From Nymphaea colorata (Eukaryota > Streptophyta > Magnoliopsida > Nymphaeales > Nymphaeaceae), in the NCBI RefSeq assembly GCF_008831285.2, contig NC_045139.1, forward strand, positions 15,730,354-15,794,353: DNA of 64,000 nt, given 5' to 3'. A program made the position numbers and the translations under genes. Shown here in pieces: positions 39,193-51,372 of the stretch. Position 1 is the stretch's first letter; each line of letters starts with the position of its first letter. The notes beneath the pieces were generated by a model. That model made no database searches. It was not told the origin of the DNA and saw nothing but the letters and a program-made list of their open reading frames with translations.

Positions 39193-39325
39193 GATTGGTT
39201 CGCGCATGTGATTCTCCTCAGATATAAATGCTCAGCAAAAACATCCATACAAAAGATTGGTTCGCGCATGTGATTCTCCTCAGATATAAATGCTCAGCAA
39301 AAACATCAATACATTCTCCTCAGAT
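39193..39325. repeat. 62-bp tandem duplication with a partial third unit
   Basis: GATTGGTTCGCGCATGTGAT occurs at 39193 and 39255 within near-identical 62-bp units. A truncated third unit (ATTCTCCTCAGATATAAATG) follows near 39313. It lies just before the LSF2 partial copy. Confidence 0.9.
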
Positions 39326-39544
39326 ATAAATGTCAGTTGGCGTTTATAGAACTCAAAAGCACGTCAGCAAAGTTGTGATATCATCTTCGATTGCAGAATG
39401 TGAAGACTCTATTACTGTATGGTGGATCCCCTTGGCGATAAAAACTGAAAGTATTTCATCATCCTTGTCATAAAGAATCTATTACTGTATCTTCATCAAA
39501 TACAGCATTCCATTTTTATGCAAAGATACCTCACCTTGATTTAT

Positions 39545-40845
39545 GAACGCTCATATGAGATGTCGCTGACATGTTCATACGACCAACCGTTGCAAAACAT
39601 TGTATCTTTTATGAACATTCAAAGGTCCTGAAAATTCCAATAGATCAGTGTTAAAAAAAGTTCAATGCATGCTTAATAACCGACAGATATCATGAGGAAG
39701 GTTACCATATACTTTCTGCAGCTGATGCTAACTGGATTTCTATAGATCAGGAGTAGTTGTGTTTCCTGTTCAATCTTTTTTCAGAAGCATGGACATAAAT
39801 TTGTTGCCAATTGGGAAAGAAAATTGATACAAGATCAAGTTCGATCACTCCATGAAACTTAATTTCCTGGGTATAAGCGGTGACTAACGACCAATAAGTT
39901 TGTTACTGTTACTGTACTAGAATTGCAGTGTCTGCATAATCCTTTTTGTCACATTAGAAAATTGTATATATATATAGTTCCTGTCTAAATCCTTCTAAGA
40001 AGAAGACAACTGATGTAACATATTATAAACTAATATTGTGGCATGTGGCTAAATAAAATACATTTGTGCTATTTTGCTTATGATGCCGTAAATAGAAAAA
40101 AGTGTGTAGATGAAAATAGAGTGCAGTTGAGAGAATTCCTGGAACTCTGCGTCCATTCACATCGAAATTACTTCCTGATGCACTATCTGCATAAAATTTA
40201 CGTTTTATCTGTCAAAAAGAAGCAAGGAGACATGTATTCCTGTAATGTTGGAAAATTTTCCTGTTTTCCCTTTCCCATCTACAGAAAACGATGCCATGCC
40301 AAGCGAAACTTTCACTCAACGATCCCACCTTCATGTTTGAGTCCAAGGGGTTACTGTGACGATCAAAGTTAAGGTAACAACACGGTGAAAAGCTCTTGTC
40401 GTCCCCCTCCATCTCATTCAGAATCAGTCCCACAGGACCTACTTTGTATTAAAGCTGTTAGCTTGTAGGGCGAGTTCTTGTCTTCATGTGGGCAATTATA
40501 GTTGATTTTCATGTACACACTTGGAAGAAAAAACTGTGAATCTTTTATGAAAAACACGTTCTTGTTGTGTTGGTATAACAGAACTATGCTTTAATTTTGG
40601 ATTTCTTTCATTTAACTGCCTATGTGTTTAGCGTTTTTGTTATTTCATCAAAACTTGCATGTGTTAAACATTCACGTAACGAGTCGGTGAGGTTTCATTT
40701 CGGCTGCCAAGGGGCTTTAGATCCAGGCTTCCTTTCAAACTTGGTCAAACAACTTCAACTTGTTTACATGTCATTGAATCTATCAGTTTTGATGGTCCTG
40801 ATCTGACCTTTGGTTCACCTGCAACCTGCTCCATGCATCATCATC
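39545..40845 (+). pseudogene. Degenerate partial copy of the LSF2 3' region
   Basis: Collinear with 33123-34905. Matches include GAGATG..CTGACAT.TTCAT at the left, the LSF2 C-terminus at 39809-39862 (NWERKLIQDQVRSLHET then TAA), the following GTATAAGC, TTGTCACATTAGAAAATTGTATAT, and GTTTTCC/TCTTTCCCATC.ACAGAAAA near 40270. About 400 bp of intron 3 and most of exon 4 are missing: the text jumps from the CAGAAG..CATAAATTTG counterpart straight to TTGGGAAAGA. Without exons 1-3 and the catalytic loop it cannot encode a phosphatase. Confidence 0.8.
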
Positions 40846-43571
40846 TCTTTTACTGGATCATTTCAGCCTTTCTCAATCAACAGGGCTACGACGTGAGAAA
40901 AGCAAAATCTTTCTTCCTAACTTGCGTTAAAGATTGAAACCTTGGTTCAAAAGGAGGAACTGGTCTGTCATGGCTCTCGAATCATATGAAACTCACTTTG
41001 CTTATTGGAAGATCAAGCGCATGCTTGATCTTCCAGATACGGCATCTACAGGGAGGAGATCTCTGGCCTGCCCAAATATCTGAAATCTCTTCTTTCTTTT
41101 TTTTTTTTTCTTTTTTTTTTTTGCATTTTGAATTTATTGTTCGAGCAATCAAACATGACCTAAGAAACGATCTGATATTATCAAATACAACATGAAGTTT
41201 TTTTTGCCTTATTTTCGTCTTCTAAGTATTGGCACGATGGCTGGACTGGTTCACACCTTCATATATCAATGGTAACAGGCCCTGGCTGAGATACCGTCGG
41301 TGCGGGCCACCACCCACACCAGTCCATCAAAAGTTCTAAAAAAGAAATTTAAAATTATGTTGTCATGATCTCAAAATTACATGGGGTGCCTTTTGCCTCG
41401 GTACTTCACATCACACACTGGGTGGGGCTGGGGCTGGTTCACACCTTAATCAATGGTTACAGGTTAAGTATGGCCCTCAGAGTTTTGTTGGTTGCTTCTG
41501 CTTCATTCAATTTATTAGGTCGCTGAATTCTCAACTCAAGTACGTACCTGCATTGAAAGCGGCCATCTATACAATTTTACGGATGCCAACAAAAAGTATC
41601 TTTCATTTCCCCTCCCTTTCTCTCTCTCTCTCTCTCTCAAATGCGGGACTTGTCCACATTTACTGCCGTGTGGAAATGGGAAGCCAATCTCTCTGTGTTC
41701 TGTTGCACTCTGAATATTGTTCTTTGCCTCTTAATTAGAGCGACCTATGTTCAGCCTTGTGCTTCGCTGCTTCAGATTTGATCAAATCAAAAAAGGTAAG
41801 ATCTTCCGGGAACAGATCTGACAGAATGTTGGGCACAAAAGAATTTTTATTTGAATTGAAATTCTTGAGTGTCTTTGTGCCTTTTCCTATCGTTGGTTGT
41901 TACAGGATCTTGAACTCTTTGTTCCTATGTTCGTGAAACTGTAATGTATACAAGGTTAGGTTTACGGTATAATAGAGATACAAAACAAAGAAGCTTGTTA
42001 TGTTTACGGTAGAATAATATAAAATAAAGAAGCTCGTGAAATGAGAAACCAATATTCAGGTGGGGAAATTAGGAGTTTTCGGTCAACAAGAGCAGATGTC
42101 GGCAGTGCTTCCGGTGACCCTGTTCTGCGGGGAGTTTTAGAACAACATCTGACGGTGGTGTTTTCGTTTAATAACCCCAAGTAGATCACAGTGGCGACTT
42201 GGAGAGTGAGTTCGAAAAAATTATGTTCGATAAAGGAAGCATAGCTAGTCAAACAGGTGATTGTATTAAAAACGTGTTTTGCCTCTAAAATGCCTTTCTT
42301 AGCATGTTTATATGGTTTGAAAACAGAGTGTTCATACAAATTGGTTTTCTGTTTTCTTTCTCACAACAATATTTTCATATCCCCTCCCCCCCATCTGAAA
42401 ACCAGTTTTTGCCGGCCCATTCAAACATGAAAAGGATGTTTTTTCAAAACTCATATCAAAAATCATTTTTATAAAACCAAGTTTAAATCCTTGGTTCGTC
42501 CAAACACAACCTTCCACTTGACATCTTTCGCATTATTTTCTTCAATAACTGGTTGATAGGGATTCTGACTTTATTTTCTTTTGTCTCTAGTAATAATTCC
42601 TTGGTGGTTCTCCCTTCTGGATGGTAACCATGGACGATACGGAAGCTTCCCTGCGGTATTTTGCATCGGCAGCAGAAATGCCCGACGTCATCGACGACAG
42701 GAACGGCCCACCAGCCTGAGCTTTCTGACCTTCTCCAATAAAAATTGCGCAACAAGGAATAAGAAGAAAAGCAACAGTTAAAATCAAATGAAGGAAAGCC
42801 TGGGAAGGCTCTTTCCAAAAGCTTCCTGCTCCTGCCACAAAACTTTTCGACAGATTAGTTCCGTGAACAGATTAGCAACCAATTTGTTAACCACTCAAAT
42901 CCATTCGCTCTTAAGTTTTAAAGCATTATTAATCCAATATTTCCTCACTTTTAAGGATTCATGAATTGTTCGTTCAGTATCTGAACCTTCTTCTCAGATG
43001 TGATCTCACCAATCTGTAGCAATGTTTTGAGCAGAGCAGAAAAGCTGCCAGGTGATTAGTTAATTGGTTTAGCTGAAACTCATGCCAGTGCCACCACAAA
43101 AAACAGAAGGAATCGATCTCCCGGTCTGATTATTATATTTATAAATCACTCAATATCCAGAGGGAAAAGAATGGCACCTTTTCCTCTGGCAGCATGATCC
43201 CAAGCAGATCTCCGACCCACAAAACAAAATAGAAGGCTCTTGCCTCAACTTTTGCCAATTTTTGTTATCTAGAAAGACTGTAATCTGAAATGGGTATTCG
43301 TGTTTCTCGCTGTACACGATAGTAGTTTTGTCTTCACTCGTCAAACTTACTTTCTTCCTTCCTATACTTCCTCTGTTTTAATGGGACCCCAGCATAGAGG
43401 CCGCCGGACCGCCGGAAACTCGCCGGAAACTAAAAGTGTGGTCGAGCTGTGGTGGCCGGAGAAAGGGTGCACGTGTTGACGAGATCACAAGGCGTGGGAG
43501 CACCTGAGTCCCACAAGGGTCCTTTTCTCTACTCTAAAAAGCCACTATATCATACGGAACTGAATCTGACC
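40846..43571. other. Spacer between the LSF2 copy and the CIPK gene
   Basis: No recognised gene. Contents: a T-rich run near 41096-41121; a roughly 190-bp segment bounded by imperfect direct repeats of GGTTCACACCTT...CAATGG (41248 and 41439), suggesting an insertion; a (TC)n run at 41619-41638; an unplaced repeat-like block at 42040-42230; and a minus-strand hydrophobic frame at 42838-42587. Confidence 0.45.
42587..42838 (-). other. Unassigned minus-strand frame with a hydrophobic segment
   Basis: After an acceptor-like TTTTGTGGCAG the frame reads GSFWKEPSQAFLHLILTVAF, a strongly hydrophobic run to about residue 34, then a Ser/Ala-rich part ending KGEPPRNYY and TAG (42589-42587). It has no ATG before the hydrophobic stretch; the first codon of the listed span is GTG. 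It could be an internal exon of a membrane or secreted protein, or a captured fragment. I do not recognise it. Confidence 0.25.
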
Positions 43572-44984
43572 CTACTCTGAATTCGGAAAGGCGGGGAGGG
43601 GTTTGAACACCAAGTCCCGTAGAGCGGGACAGAGCTTCCTCGCCCAGAATTCCTCGTACGCATGGACGTCGCCGACCTTTTTCTTTACCTCCACCAACAG
43701 CAGCGAGCCCGTCAGCCTGAACATTTCCGCCACCACGACCATGTGGCCATGGCTCTCCCCTTCGAGATCAACCCTGAAGTTCTTCTTTCTCACCGTGAAT
43801 CTGACCGTTTTGGCTACCTCTTCCAGCGTGTCGACGATGGTGGACATAGGTTCGCCGGAGATGAACCTATTCTCTGATTGGCATTTCGATCCTTCGAATA
43901 GGCCCGAGAGATTGATTCCCCGCGAGAAGGATATGATGTCGAATGCGTTCAGTGTCGGTAGCTCCTCCCTTTCCTTTTCGTCTACGACGGAGCTGCCGGA
44001 AGAGGAGGTAGGCAATGGAGAGGAGGAAGAGAACGCCGTCGGCGATGACAACGGAGATTCAGAGTCAGTTCCGTCGCGGCACCACCACCAGCATTTGCCG
44101 TCATCGTCGCTGTCGTCGTCGGAGTAGGGCTGGACCTCCTGGTAGCCGCCTTTTCTGAACCAAGGATCCCGTAGGATCTCGTCGGTGGTGATCCTCCTTT
44201 CGGTGTTGGTGTCCAGAAGACGGTGGAGCAGCCAGCGGAGCTCAGGGGACACCCACCGAGGACAGCGGAACTCCCCTCTGTAGATCTTTCGGTACATGGC
44301 CATGAGGTTGTGGTCGTTGAAGGGGAGGTACCCCGCGACCAGAACGAAGAGTATGACCCCGCAGGACCAAATGTCGATCTTCCGGGGGTCGTACCCCTTC
44401 TTGGCGAGGACCTCCGGGGCGACATAGGACGGGGTGCCGCAGAGGGTGTGGAAGAGACCGTCGTGGCGGACCTGTTCCGAGACGGCGGAGAGGCCGAAGT
44501 CGGAGACCTTCATGTTTCCGGCGTCGTCGACGAGCAGGTTCTCGGGCTTGAGGTCGCGGTGGAAGACGCCGCGCGAGTGGCAGAAGCGGACGGCGGAGAC
44601 AAGCTGCTGAAAGTAGCGGCGGGCGACGTCCTCCTTGAGGCGGCCCTTGGCCACCTTGTCGAAGAGCGCCCCGCCCTTCACGAACTCCATGACGAAGTAG
44701 ATCTTGGTCTTGGTGGCGAGCACCTCGAAGAGGCGGACGATGTTGGGGTGGCGCAGCCGCCGCATGATGGAGATCTCTCGCTTGATGTGGGAGACGAAGC
44801 CGCCGTTCACGATCCTCTGCTTGCTCATCACCTTGATCGCCACGCTCCGCCCCGTCTTCACCTCCCTCGCATGGTACACCTTGGCGAACGCGCCGTGTCC
44901 CAGCAGCCTCCCCAGCTCATACTTCCCGAAAATCACAGCCTCCGGCCTCCTCCCCTCGTTCCCCGCAGCAGACAGTGCCTCCAT
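43572..44984 (-). CDS. CBL-interacting protein kinase (CIPK/SnRK3), intronless, 470 aa
   Basis: Ser/Thr kinase that is activated when a calcium-loaded CBL sensor binds its NAF motif; CIPKs regulate ion transporters and stress responses. The kinase domain spans about 20-276: GHGAFAKVY glycine loop (29-37), VAIK with Lys51, HRDLKPEN (142-149, catalytic Asp144), DFG (163-165), and an activation loop from 163 to APE (189-191). Phospho-acceptor candidates include Thr180. The NAF/FISL region is LNAFDIISFSRGINLSGLF (345-363), and the PP2C-binding (PPI) region follows (about 386-422). Between kinase and NAF lies an acidic/Ser-rich insert (287-342) containing CWWWC (298-302). It belongs to the intronless CIPK clade; I could not settle the member number (features recall CIPK6- and CIPK11/14-like proteins). 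GC-rich and intact. Its antisense strand also carries long frames, which are shadows. Confidence 0.97.
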   Translation of the reverse strand: MEALSAAGNEGRRPEAVIFGKYELGRLLGHGAFAKVYHAREVKTGRSVAIKVMSKQRIVNGGFVSHIKREISIMRRLRHPNIVRLFEVLATKTKIYFVMEFVKGGALFDKVAKGRLKEDVARRYFQQLVSAVRFCHSRGVFHRDLKPENLLVDDAGNMKVSDFGLSAVSEQVRHDGLFHTLCGTPSYVAPEVLAKKGYDPRKIDIWSCGVILFVLVAGYLPFNDHNLMAMYRKIYRGEFRCPRWVSPELRWLLHRLLDTNTERRITTDEILRDPWFRKGGYQEVQPYSDDDSDDDGKCWWWCRDGTDSESPLSSPTAFSSSSPLPTSSSGSSVVDEKEREELPTLNAFDIISFSRGINLSGLFEGSKCQSENRFISGEPMSTIVDTLEEVAKTVRFTVRKKNFRVDLEGESHGHMVVVAEMFRLTGSLLLVEVKKKVGDVHAYEEFWARKLCPALRDLVFKPLPAFPNSE

Positions 44985-45111
44985 TCACGCTGCTAATCAA
45001 TCGCCGCTTTCCTCTTCTTTTTTACCTGTACCAACGTGCCGAGAATGAGAGATTTGACATGGTAGGAGAAAAGAACGACCTTCCACCGAATTTCGTTTCA
45101 AAGAACCTCAA

Positions 45112-45114
<3 letters not shown>

Positions 45115-45142
<28 letters not shown>
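45115..45142. repeat. (GA)n tract in the CIPK 5' leader
   Basis: About 14 GA units on the plus strand, thus (CT)n in the CIPK leader, about 130 bases upstream of the start codon. CT runs in plant leaders are common and can influence expression. Confidence 0.9.
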
Positions 45143-45145
<3 letters not shown>

Positions 45146-45528
45146 TAACAACTAAAAACCGAAACAAACGAAGACGGCAAGTACCTTGTGTTTTCTGTTT
45201 CCTAGAGTCCACCGTTGAGATGGACTCCTCTCCGACTCTGCCAAATGGGGAAAAAGCTCCGGCGTTTCCGTTGTGAAAAGGCGGTGTTCTCGGCCTTGAT
45301 TTTAGGGGGGAGGGAACGGAAACAGAGTATACAGAATATGCCAAATGTTTCTTCCTCCCCTTCTCCGAATTTAGCGCGATGAAATAGAGAGAACTCCTTT
45401 CTACCTGAACGCAAACGAAGGATACGAGTAGGGACGTCAGTTAACAAATGAAAGGAAATGGTGGTTGCTGCTTCCCGTGAGAGAGAGGCGAGCAGGAAGC
45501 GTTTCTGCAAGTGACCGAGAATTTTGGG

Positions 45529-45537
45529 CTTATAAAG
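45529..45537 (-). promoter_or_regulatory. Candidate TATA box of the CIPK gene
   Basis: On the minus strand the sequence is CTTTATAAG, about 545 bases upstream of the ATG. That would imply a long leader, possibly with an intron. It is the best TATA-like match in the flank, but position alone does not prove use. Confidence 0.35.
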
Positions 45538-46999
45538 TGGGAGAAAATACAGAGCAGGATGAAGAGAGAGACAGGAGTGGGGAGAAGGTGCGTTCGATTT
45601 TGGGGTCTACCCACGTTGAGTCCAGTCCAACTGGATAAAGGGGAGGCGCCCAGAGCCGTCCATGGTGTGCCAGGTGGGTCTAGCTTTGAACACCGTGTTC
45701 GGAGCGAGGGTATGGCCTCCTCTCTCTCTAATAATTTGTCCCTTCTCTGTTCTTCCACAGCGAAAATTCTTTTCCCAGGTACACGACGACCTCTCCTTGT
45801 CCGGTTGGTACGACCAACAGTTTGGACCGCACGAGGCTCATTTTCCTTCTTCCTTCCTCTTAAGACTTTGCAACATAAAAAAAAAGAAAAGGAAATTTAT
45901 ATAGTTGCAATCTCTTTCTTACGTGCAATGTTGCATACGCACGTCTATTTGAGTGGTGGGCGAGGTCCGACCATCCATGGCCGTTGAATTGATGAGGATT
46001 TTTAACATATTTTTATTTGAGATGTTGGTTTCTTCAATCTCAAGTGGTTGCCTTTTGCTTTTGAATTTCTAAATAATCTCTTTGAGTCTGAACCAAAGGT
46101 TCTACTGTGAGAGCCCACGGTTACCGAGAAACAAGCTTCTTCGTATCGACCGCCGTATCTCATTTCAAGCAAGCAATATTTGCGGTCCTCAAATCATGCC
46201 AACGATATCAAATATAATTTTAGTCATCTCTTGTAGCTACTATTTGAATCAAATAGATTTTAAACTTTTTGGTTGAGCAATAAAATTACTTACGACCCAC
46301 TGTTTGGAATCCAAAGAGAAGAGGTTGAAAGCCTCTTATTCCCTTGCCTTTGGAATCTTAAGCAGCTCCTCCTGTGTCTTATCATTCAAGACACAAAGGT
46401 ATAATGCTTTTAGTAATCAAATTAAATTAAAGATGTCATCCAACAACTGGCTATACCATGCACCTTGAGGCTTAAAAAAAAAATCATTCAATTATTAAAT
46501 CGGTGTGAAAAGAGCCTCCTCCAATGGCATGCAGCCTAAGGAAGCTTCTCCTCTTAACGCACAAGTCACCCTCGCATTGGCCGGCGTTTAGAAACCTACA
46601 TCATCTAAGTGCTAGGTGATTCTAGACAAACGGAGGTCAGATTCGCCGACGGCAAAGAGTATCTTTGATTTTGGTCCACGATGAGGACGAATCAGAAGGC
46701 GAAGGAAAGCACGTCTCCTTACCTTAAGTAGAGAGGACACTTGGACCTGGACGTCCCAATCACGGTAATGCTGCTAGAAATCACCATAAGAAATCGTATT
46801 CACTAATATGATGCTACTAATTTGCTTTATTTTTTTTGTCAATATTGATGGGTATCCACTTCATATCATTATAAAAAGAGACATTTTCATCATTTAATAT
46901 TAATTTATATTTTTTTCTTTGATTGTTTTTTTAACTGTCAATTTAAAAATCTTTCAAAAAAAATTATTACTCATTCATCTAGCATTTAAGTGTTTAGTA

Positions 47000-47001
<2 letters not shown>

Positions 47002-47031
<30 letters not shown>
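47002..47031. repeat. (TA)n microsatellite
   Basis: Fifteen uninterrupted TA units. Confidence 0.95.
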
Positions 47032-47034
<3 letters not shown>

Positions 47035-50000
47035 TATAAATGAAGAAGTGATAAATAAAGGTTAATGAGAGAACATTATAAAGAACATTCGTGGTTCCTC
47101 CGGCCGACCTGTAGGAGTGTTCTTCAAAGTTTTCGTAGACAAAACTAATGCGGATGACAGGGAAGCATATTCGGAGTACCTTGAATCTGGATTCGCTGAT
47201 ATTGGTTGGTGATTTCAACCAAAAGAGACGAGGTGATGAACAATTCAAAGTACCAAGAGATGAGTACGCCGGCCCTTCTTCTCCGCCATCCAAATTCCAC
47301 GCACTTCTAAAACGAAAACAAATCTAAGAACAAGTTTGACATGCCCATGAGTCTTGTCCAATACAGTGTTCATCCAGATAAGATTTGGGCAGTGGTTGGT
47401 GAGCATTCACTTTTTGCTTTAGTCCTGATTGCTTTTGGAGTAAGGCTGGAGCAGCGGCTCTGTAAATTTTATAGATCAAACCGGTGAACTTTGGGTGCAT
47501 TAATTCCAATTCATGGAGAGCTATGCAGAGGGTGCAAGTAAAAAAGATCTCATATTTGACACCAATGCAGCTTTTGATCCTGTAAACAATTATTGTCAAA
47601 GATTAGCTCTCTCGCCACTTACCTGAACAGGTTTTTTTTTTTATTTAATAGCATTTTCATATTTATCCGAAGAGTAACTTCTTCACTTTTTCAAGTTTTT
47701 TATTACCAAAAAGTTTTTTTTTTTCATTTCAAGGCATTTTCCTAATATTTACACGAATCTGCAGCTCTACGGATTGAATCTGATTTTGCGTCTCAGACAA
47801 TTAATTACAGCCAATCGGCCAAATTCTTTCCCATCAAAGGTAAAAAGATTATACCTTGAATGGTGCGATGCTCCTTCTCTTCACGGGCCCCAATGTCAAG
47901 GATCATGAATGCGTCGGGAATATAAAAGTCGGGTATAAGACGTTAACTTCCCAACCGTTGATCTGATAATGCGTCGCAACGCACTTATAAAAGTGCTCCA
48001 CCATGTGATCCGCCGCGAACCGACGGACCCCACCACTCATCTTCCCCTCCCTTCCGGAATGCAGATGAACTTCAAAAACATAACGACATCTTCTTGGTAT
48101 ACATTCTTGAGATCAAGATTAAATATTCCACCTTATGGGTTTTAATTAGACTTGTTGCCAATATGAAAAGCTGAACTTGAGAGATCAAAGTTCAAACGTG
48201 AAGTTCATAGCCGGACTGAAAGATCAAAATATGCAACCTCTAAATTCAAATGAGATCTTAACTTTGGTAGTTGAGATCTTTAATCTGATGAATTAATTAC
48301 GAGCTTCAGTGTAGATCATGTCTAAGATCTACGATAAAGATAATTAAATATTGCACGCACTCCTAAAAGCGCGGTTGATAGTTTTTACCATAGATAACTT
48401 CACCACCATAAGAAAATTGGATCTTAGTTAATGAATTTGAGTTTGATCGCTTCTTTTTTATGTGAAAAATGGCAGCATATCGTGAGGTTGTCTATTAGAC
48501 TAGTAAGAAATTTTATTGTGTTTAGAAGATGTAAGCGCAGTATTCTTCCAGCAAAGTAAAGAATTTGCCACCCATCAAACACAACACATGGAACTAACGT
48601 AATTCTTTCATGTAGGTTGGTCATTAAAAATACAATTACCCTTTACGCACAATTCTTTTTTTCTTAATTTTAATCTTATTTTTATGCCTTTTCTAGTTCG
48701 AATTGTTTTGACTTTAGTCGCTTCTAAGTAGAGCTGGGGCAGTGGCCGAGCCATGCTGTAGCTAGTGTGGGCAATTGCCCACACCAATCTACAAAATTTA
48801 CTTTTTTCACATATAGAAACTTCATTAGTTTTCTCTCTCTATTACATACAATTGTCCATTAAAATTTGAAATTTAATCTTAAAGTGTCTCTTAGCCACAA
48901 ATTTCTAGATCGGCTGCTACTGAGTTGGAGAATTGTGCCCCTACATGTTTGCGTCTGTTAATATGATTATATTTCTCGCATGCGAAAAGGAGAATGTGTA
49001 GTGTTTGATTGAGCACCAGATGATTGAATTTGAAACAAGAAACAAGCTTGATACCATAATTTAATCAAGCTAAAATAAAGGTGTTAAACTTATTAACGTC
49101 ATATTTATATGAAAAAGATGTTGCTGCCCCATAACTTTCGAAACCCAACATATCACGATCTTTGTGATGTAACACAAAAGAGGCTGCTCCACTCTCACAT
49201 GATAACTATTTGACCCAAAAGGAAGCGCATGCTCTTCATCCTTTTTTTTTTTAATAGATGAAACGTCCTCCATCGAACAAATTAAAGAAACATAAAGTTT
49301 ATATATCTGCTCACTGTCATCCTTACCTTCTTTAATAAAAAAACATACAAAAATTTAATTTGGCCCGATTACCAAATATTTTCGATCTACTCCAACACGA
49401 TTCAGCAGAATCTTTCTACTTCCTTCAAAACCAATCTTAACGGGTGGTTTTTCGGGCAGAGCTAGAATTTTTCTTTTTCATATGACACTAAATATGTAGT
49501 AAACAAATTTTTAGTTGGCCTTGAGGCAGTCTCCGGTCCCGTGGAACTACTCTATATAATTGGACTTAAGTCCGCCCAAATTTAACATGTAAATTTAAAG
49601 TTTTATATTAGGCTTTTGTCATTTGAAAAAAAACAATCAATTGTTATTGTCCAATAATTCTGACTAAGAAATTGAAGTATATTTATGAAACATTGTGATA
49701 TTGAGTATAAAATAGTAACAATGTGTTATTGTTACCAAACGGTCTCTCATTAAAATAGACGGATCTCTAAAATCATTGAAGGAAGGGAGGCACTCAACTA
49801 AGATGGAGTAAAGGTTAATTAAGTGTGAGTGCAGCAATTATATGGATGTCGTGCTTAATTATTTAATGCGGCCACAAAAGAAAAAACGTGATATCATCCA
49901 CCTTCTCCACCGTCATATTCTTGTCGTAAGGAGGTTCGACTTTTTGATACACACATTGACGTGATATCCATTATTTGATGATGCTTTATGCCTTCTTGGG

Positions 50001-51334
50001 GATTGATTATACATGTTGAAAGAAAGCGAGGTCGAAGACAATTTCTTTGGAGACAGAGTTGTTGCGTGTTTGTGTCGTATGATTCTGCTTGATTTTGACA
50101 TACAATCCACAAAACGGGGATCGAAACCTTTTTTTATCGAATCGTGGATCTCGGGCCCGACTCTCAAAACCAGATGTTGGAAAGGAATTGTGCTGAGAAA
50201 AATCAAGCCGACCATTTGAATTCGGGTTTTGGGTTTAAACATTTGGATTGGGCTACTAAGCTCGGCAGCCGACTTGGGTCTTTCGATCTTGGGATTTCTT
50301 TTCCGTGGATGGACCAACCACCCCAAATGGTTCGCATTTTTTGGAGGTTCCCTGTTTGATGATTCTAGATGAAAGCACCCTCGCGTCCGTAATCTTTTCA
50401 ATTTAATAATATATTCATGCATAGAAAACTCATGTTTAGTTGGTTGCAGCCATTTTTTTAGTGGCAGGGACCATTTATGGCGTAAGAAGAACAGCGGCGG
50501 GAGTATTTTTACCTCCCTTCTTGTTTGTTGGCGAAAATTTTACGCAAAAAGTAAGGGGATAACAAAAGAGTTATTATTACATGGGAATAATAATTCTTCT
50601 CTCTTTCTCTCATCCATTGTTTTACAGGTAAAAGCTAAAAACTGTGGATTTTTTGTCCGACGGAGAGAAGGAGAATGAGAGAAAAGGAGTCAGCCCATAG
50701 TTGTGGAGACCTTGGATCCGTGCAATTCTCAATTAATCATGTCGAATCGCTACCAAACAGAGCATGACATGTGAAACAAACAATACTTGGATTCCATGAA
50801 TCTAGACAGGTTGTCTTAGCATTATTTTTTGGGGTGTTATTTTAAATGTAATATGAAAGTCTCTTCAAACCTCAACTCTTTTAGAACTCTTTTAATGTTC
50901 TCAAGTTTCTCTTGCTTAAAAAATATGACATCTTATTCACGGACATCCTAAGTTGAAGAAGTTAAACTGCTTGTAAAAATCTGCCAATAATTCACTAGGG
51001 TGCCGTGGATCAACTTTTTGACTATTTTTCAAGTATTTTTGTGATTTTTAAAATTAGTGTTTGTAAGTATTTATCCTCATTTCATGGACAAAGTTATCAA
51101 ACAATGATCGTTGTCTCCACCCACCATTCTCATTTCCCCCATAAGTTGTGAGCTGTTAAAAGTTGAACACTCAAAATTGCAAAAGGTGCCCATCTTAAAT
51201 TTGATCCACTTTTCCCATGCATGAGGTGCACCAAAATGCCGACTCTAACTATCATCCAATGTATGATCCATATTAAACTTCATGAACTAGTGACTGAGAT
51301 AGAAAAATGGGTTGGAGAAGCACTAGATTAAAAA

Positions 51335-51337
<3 letters not shown>

Positions 51338-51368
<31 letters not shown>
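51338..51368. repeat. (TA)n microsatellite
   Basis: About 15 uninterrupted TA units. Confidence 0.95.

Positions 51369-51372
<4 letters not shown>

Larger units (their letters stand above)
34906..39544. other. AT-rich DNA separating LSF2 from its partial copy
   Basis: 4.6 kb, very AT-rich from 35100 to 37950, then a more GC-rich patch at 38150-38800 with a short GA run (38363-38378) and two copies of TCTGATGCGAGAGAAG (about 38208 and 38272). It contains the unassigned frame at 35724-35918 and the tandem duplications at 36052 and 39193. The frames at 37989-38312 and 38432-38747 resemble no family I know. Confidence 0.4.

Noticed and set aside
42004-42230. Possible LTR of a retrotransposon
   Set aside because: The text resembles repeat DNA, but I found no matching second LTR, primer-binding site or polyprotein frame nearby.
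44223-44996. 257-codon plus-strand frame over the CIPK gene
   Set aside because: It is the exact antisense of the intact kinase; GC-rich genes commonly leave an open antisense frame, and it shows no known motif.
49913-50422. 169-codon minus-strand frame
   Set aside because: No recognisable motif, no conserved-looking domain and no splice partners; the opposite strand is similarly open, so chance is likely.
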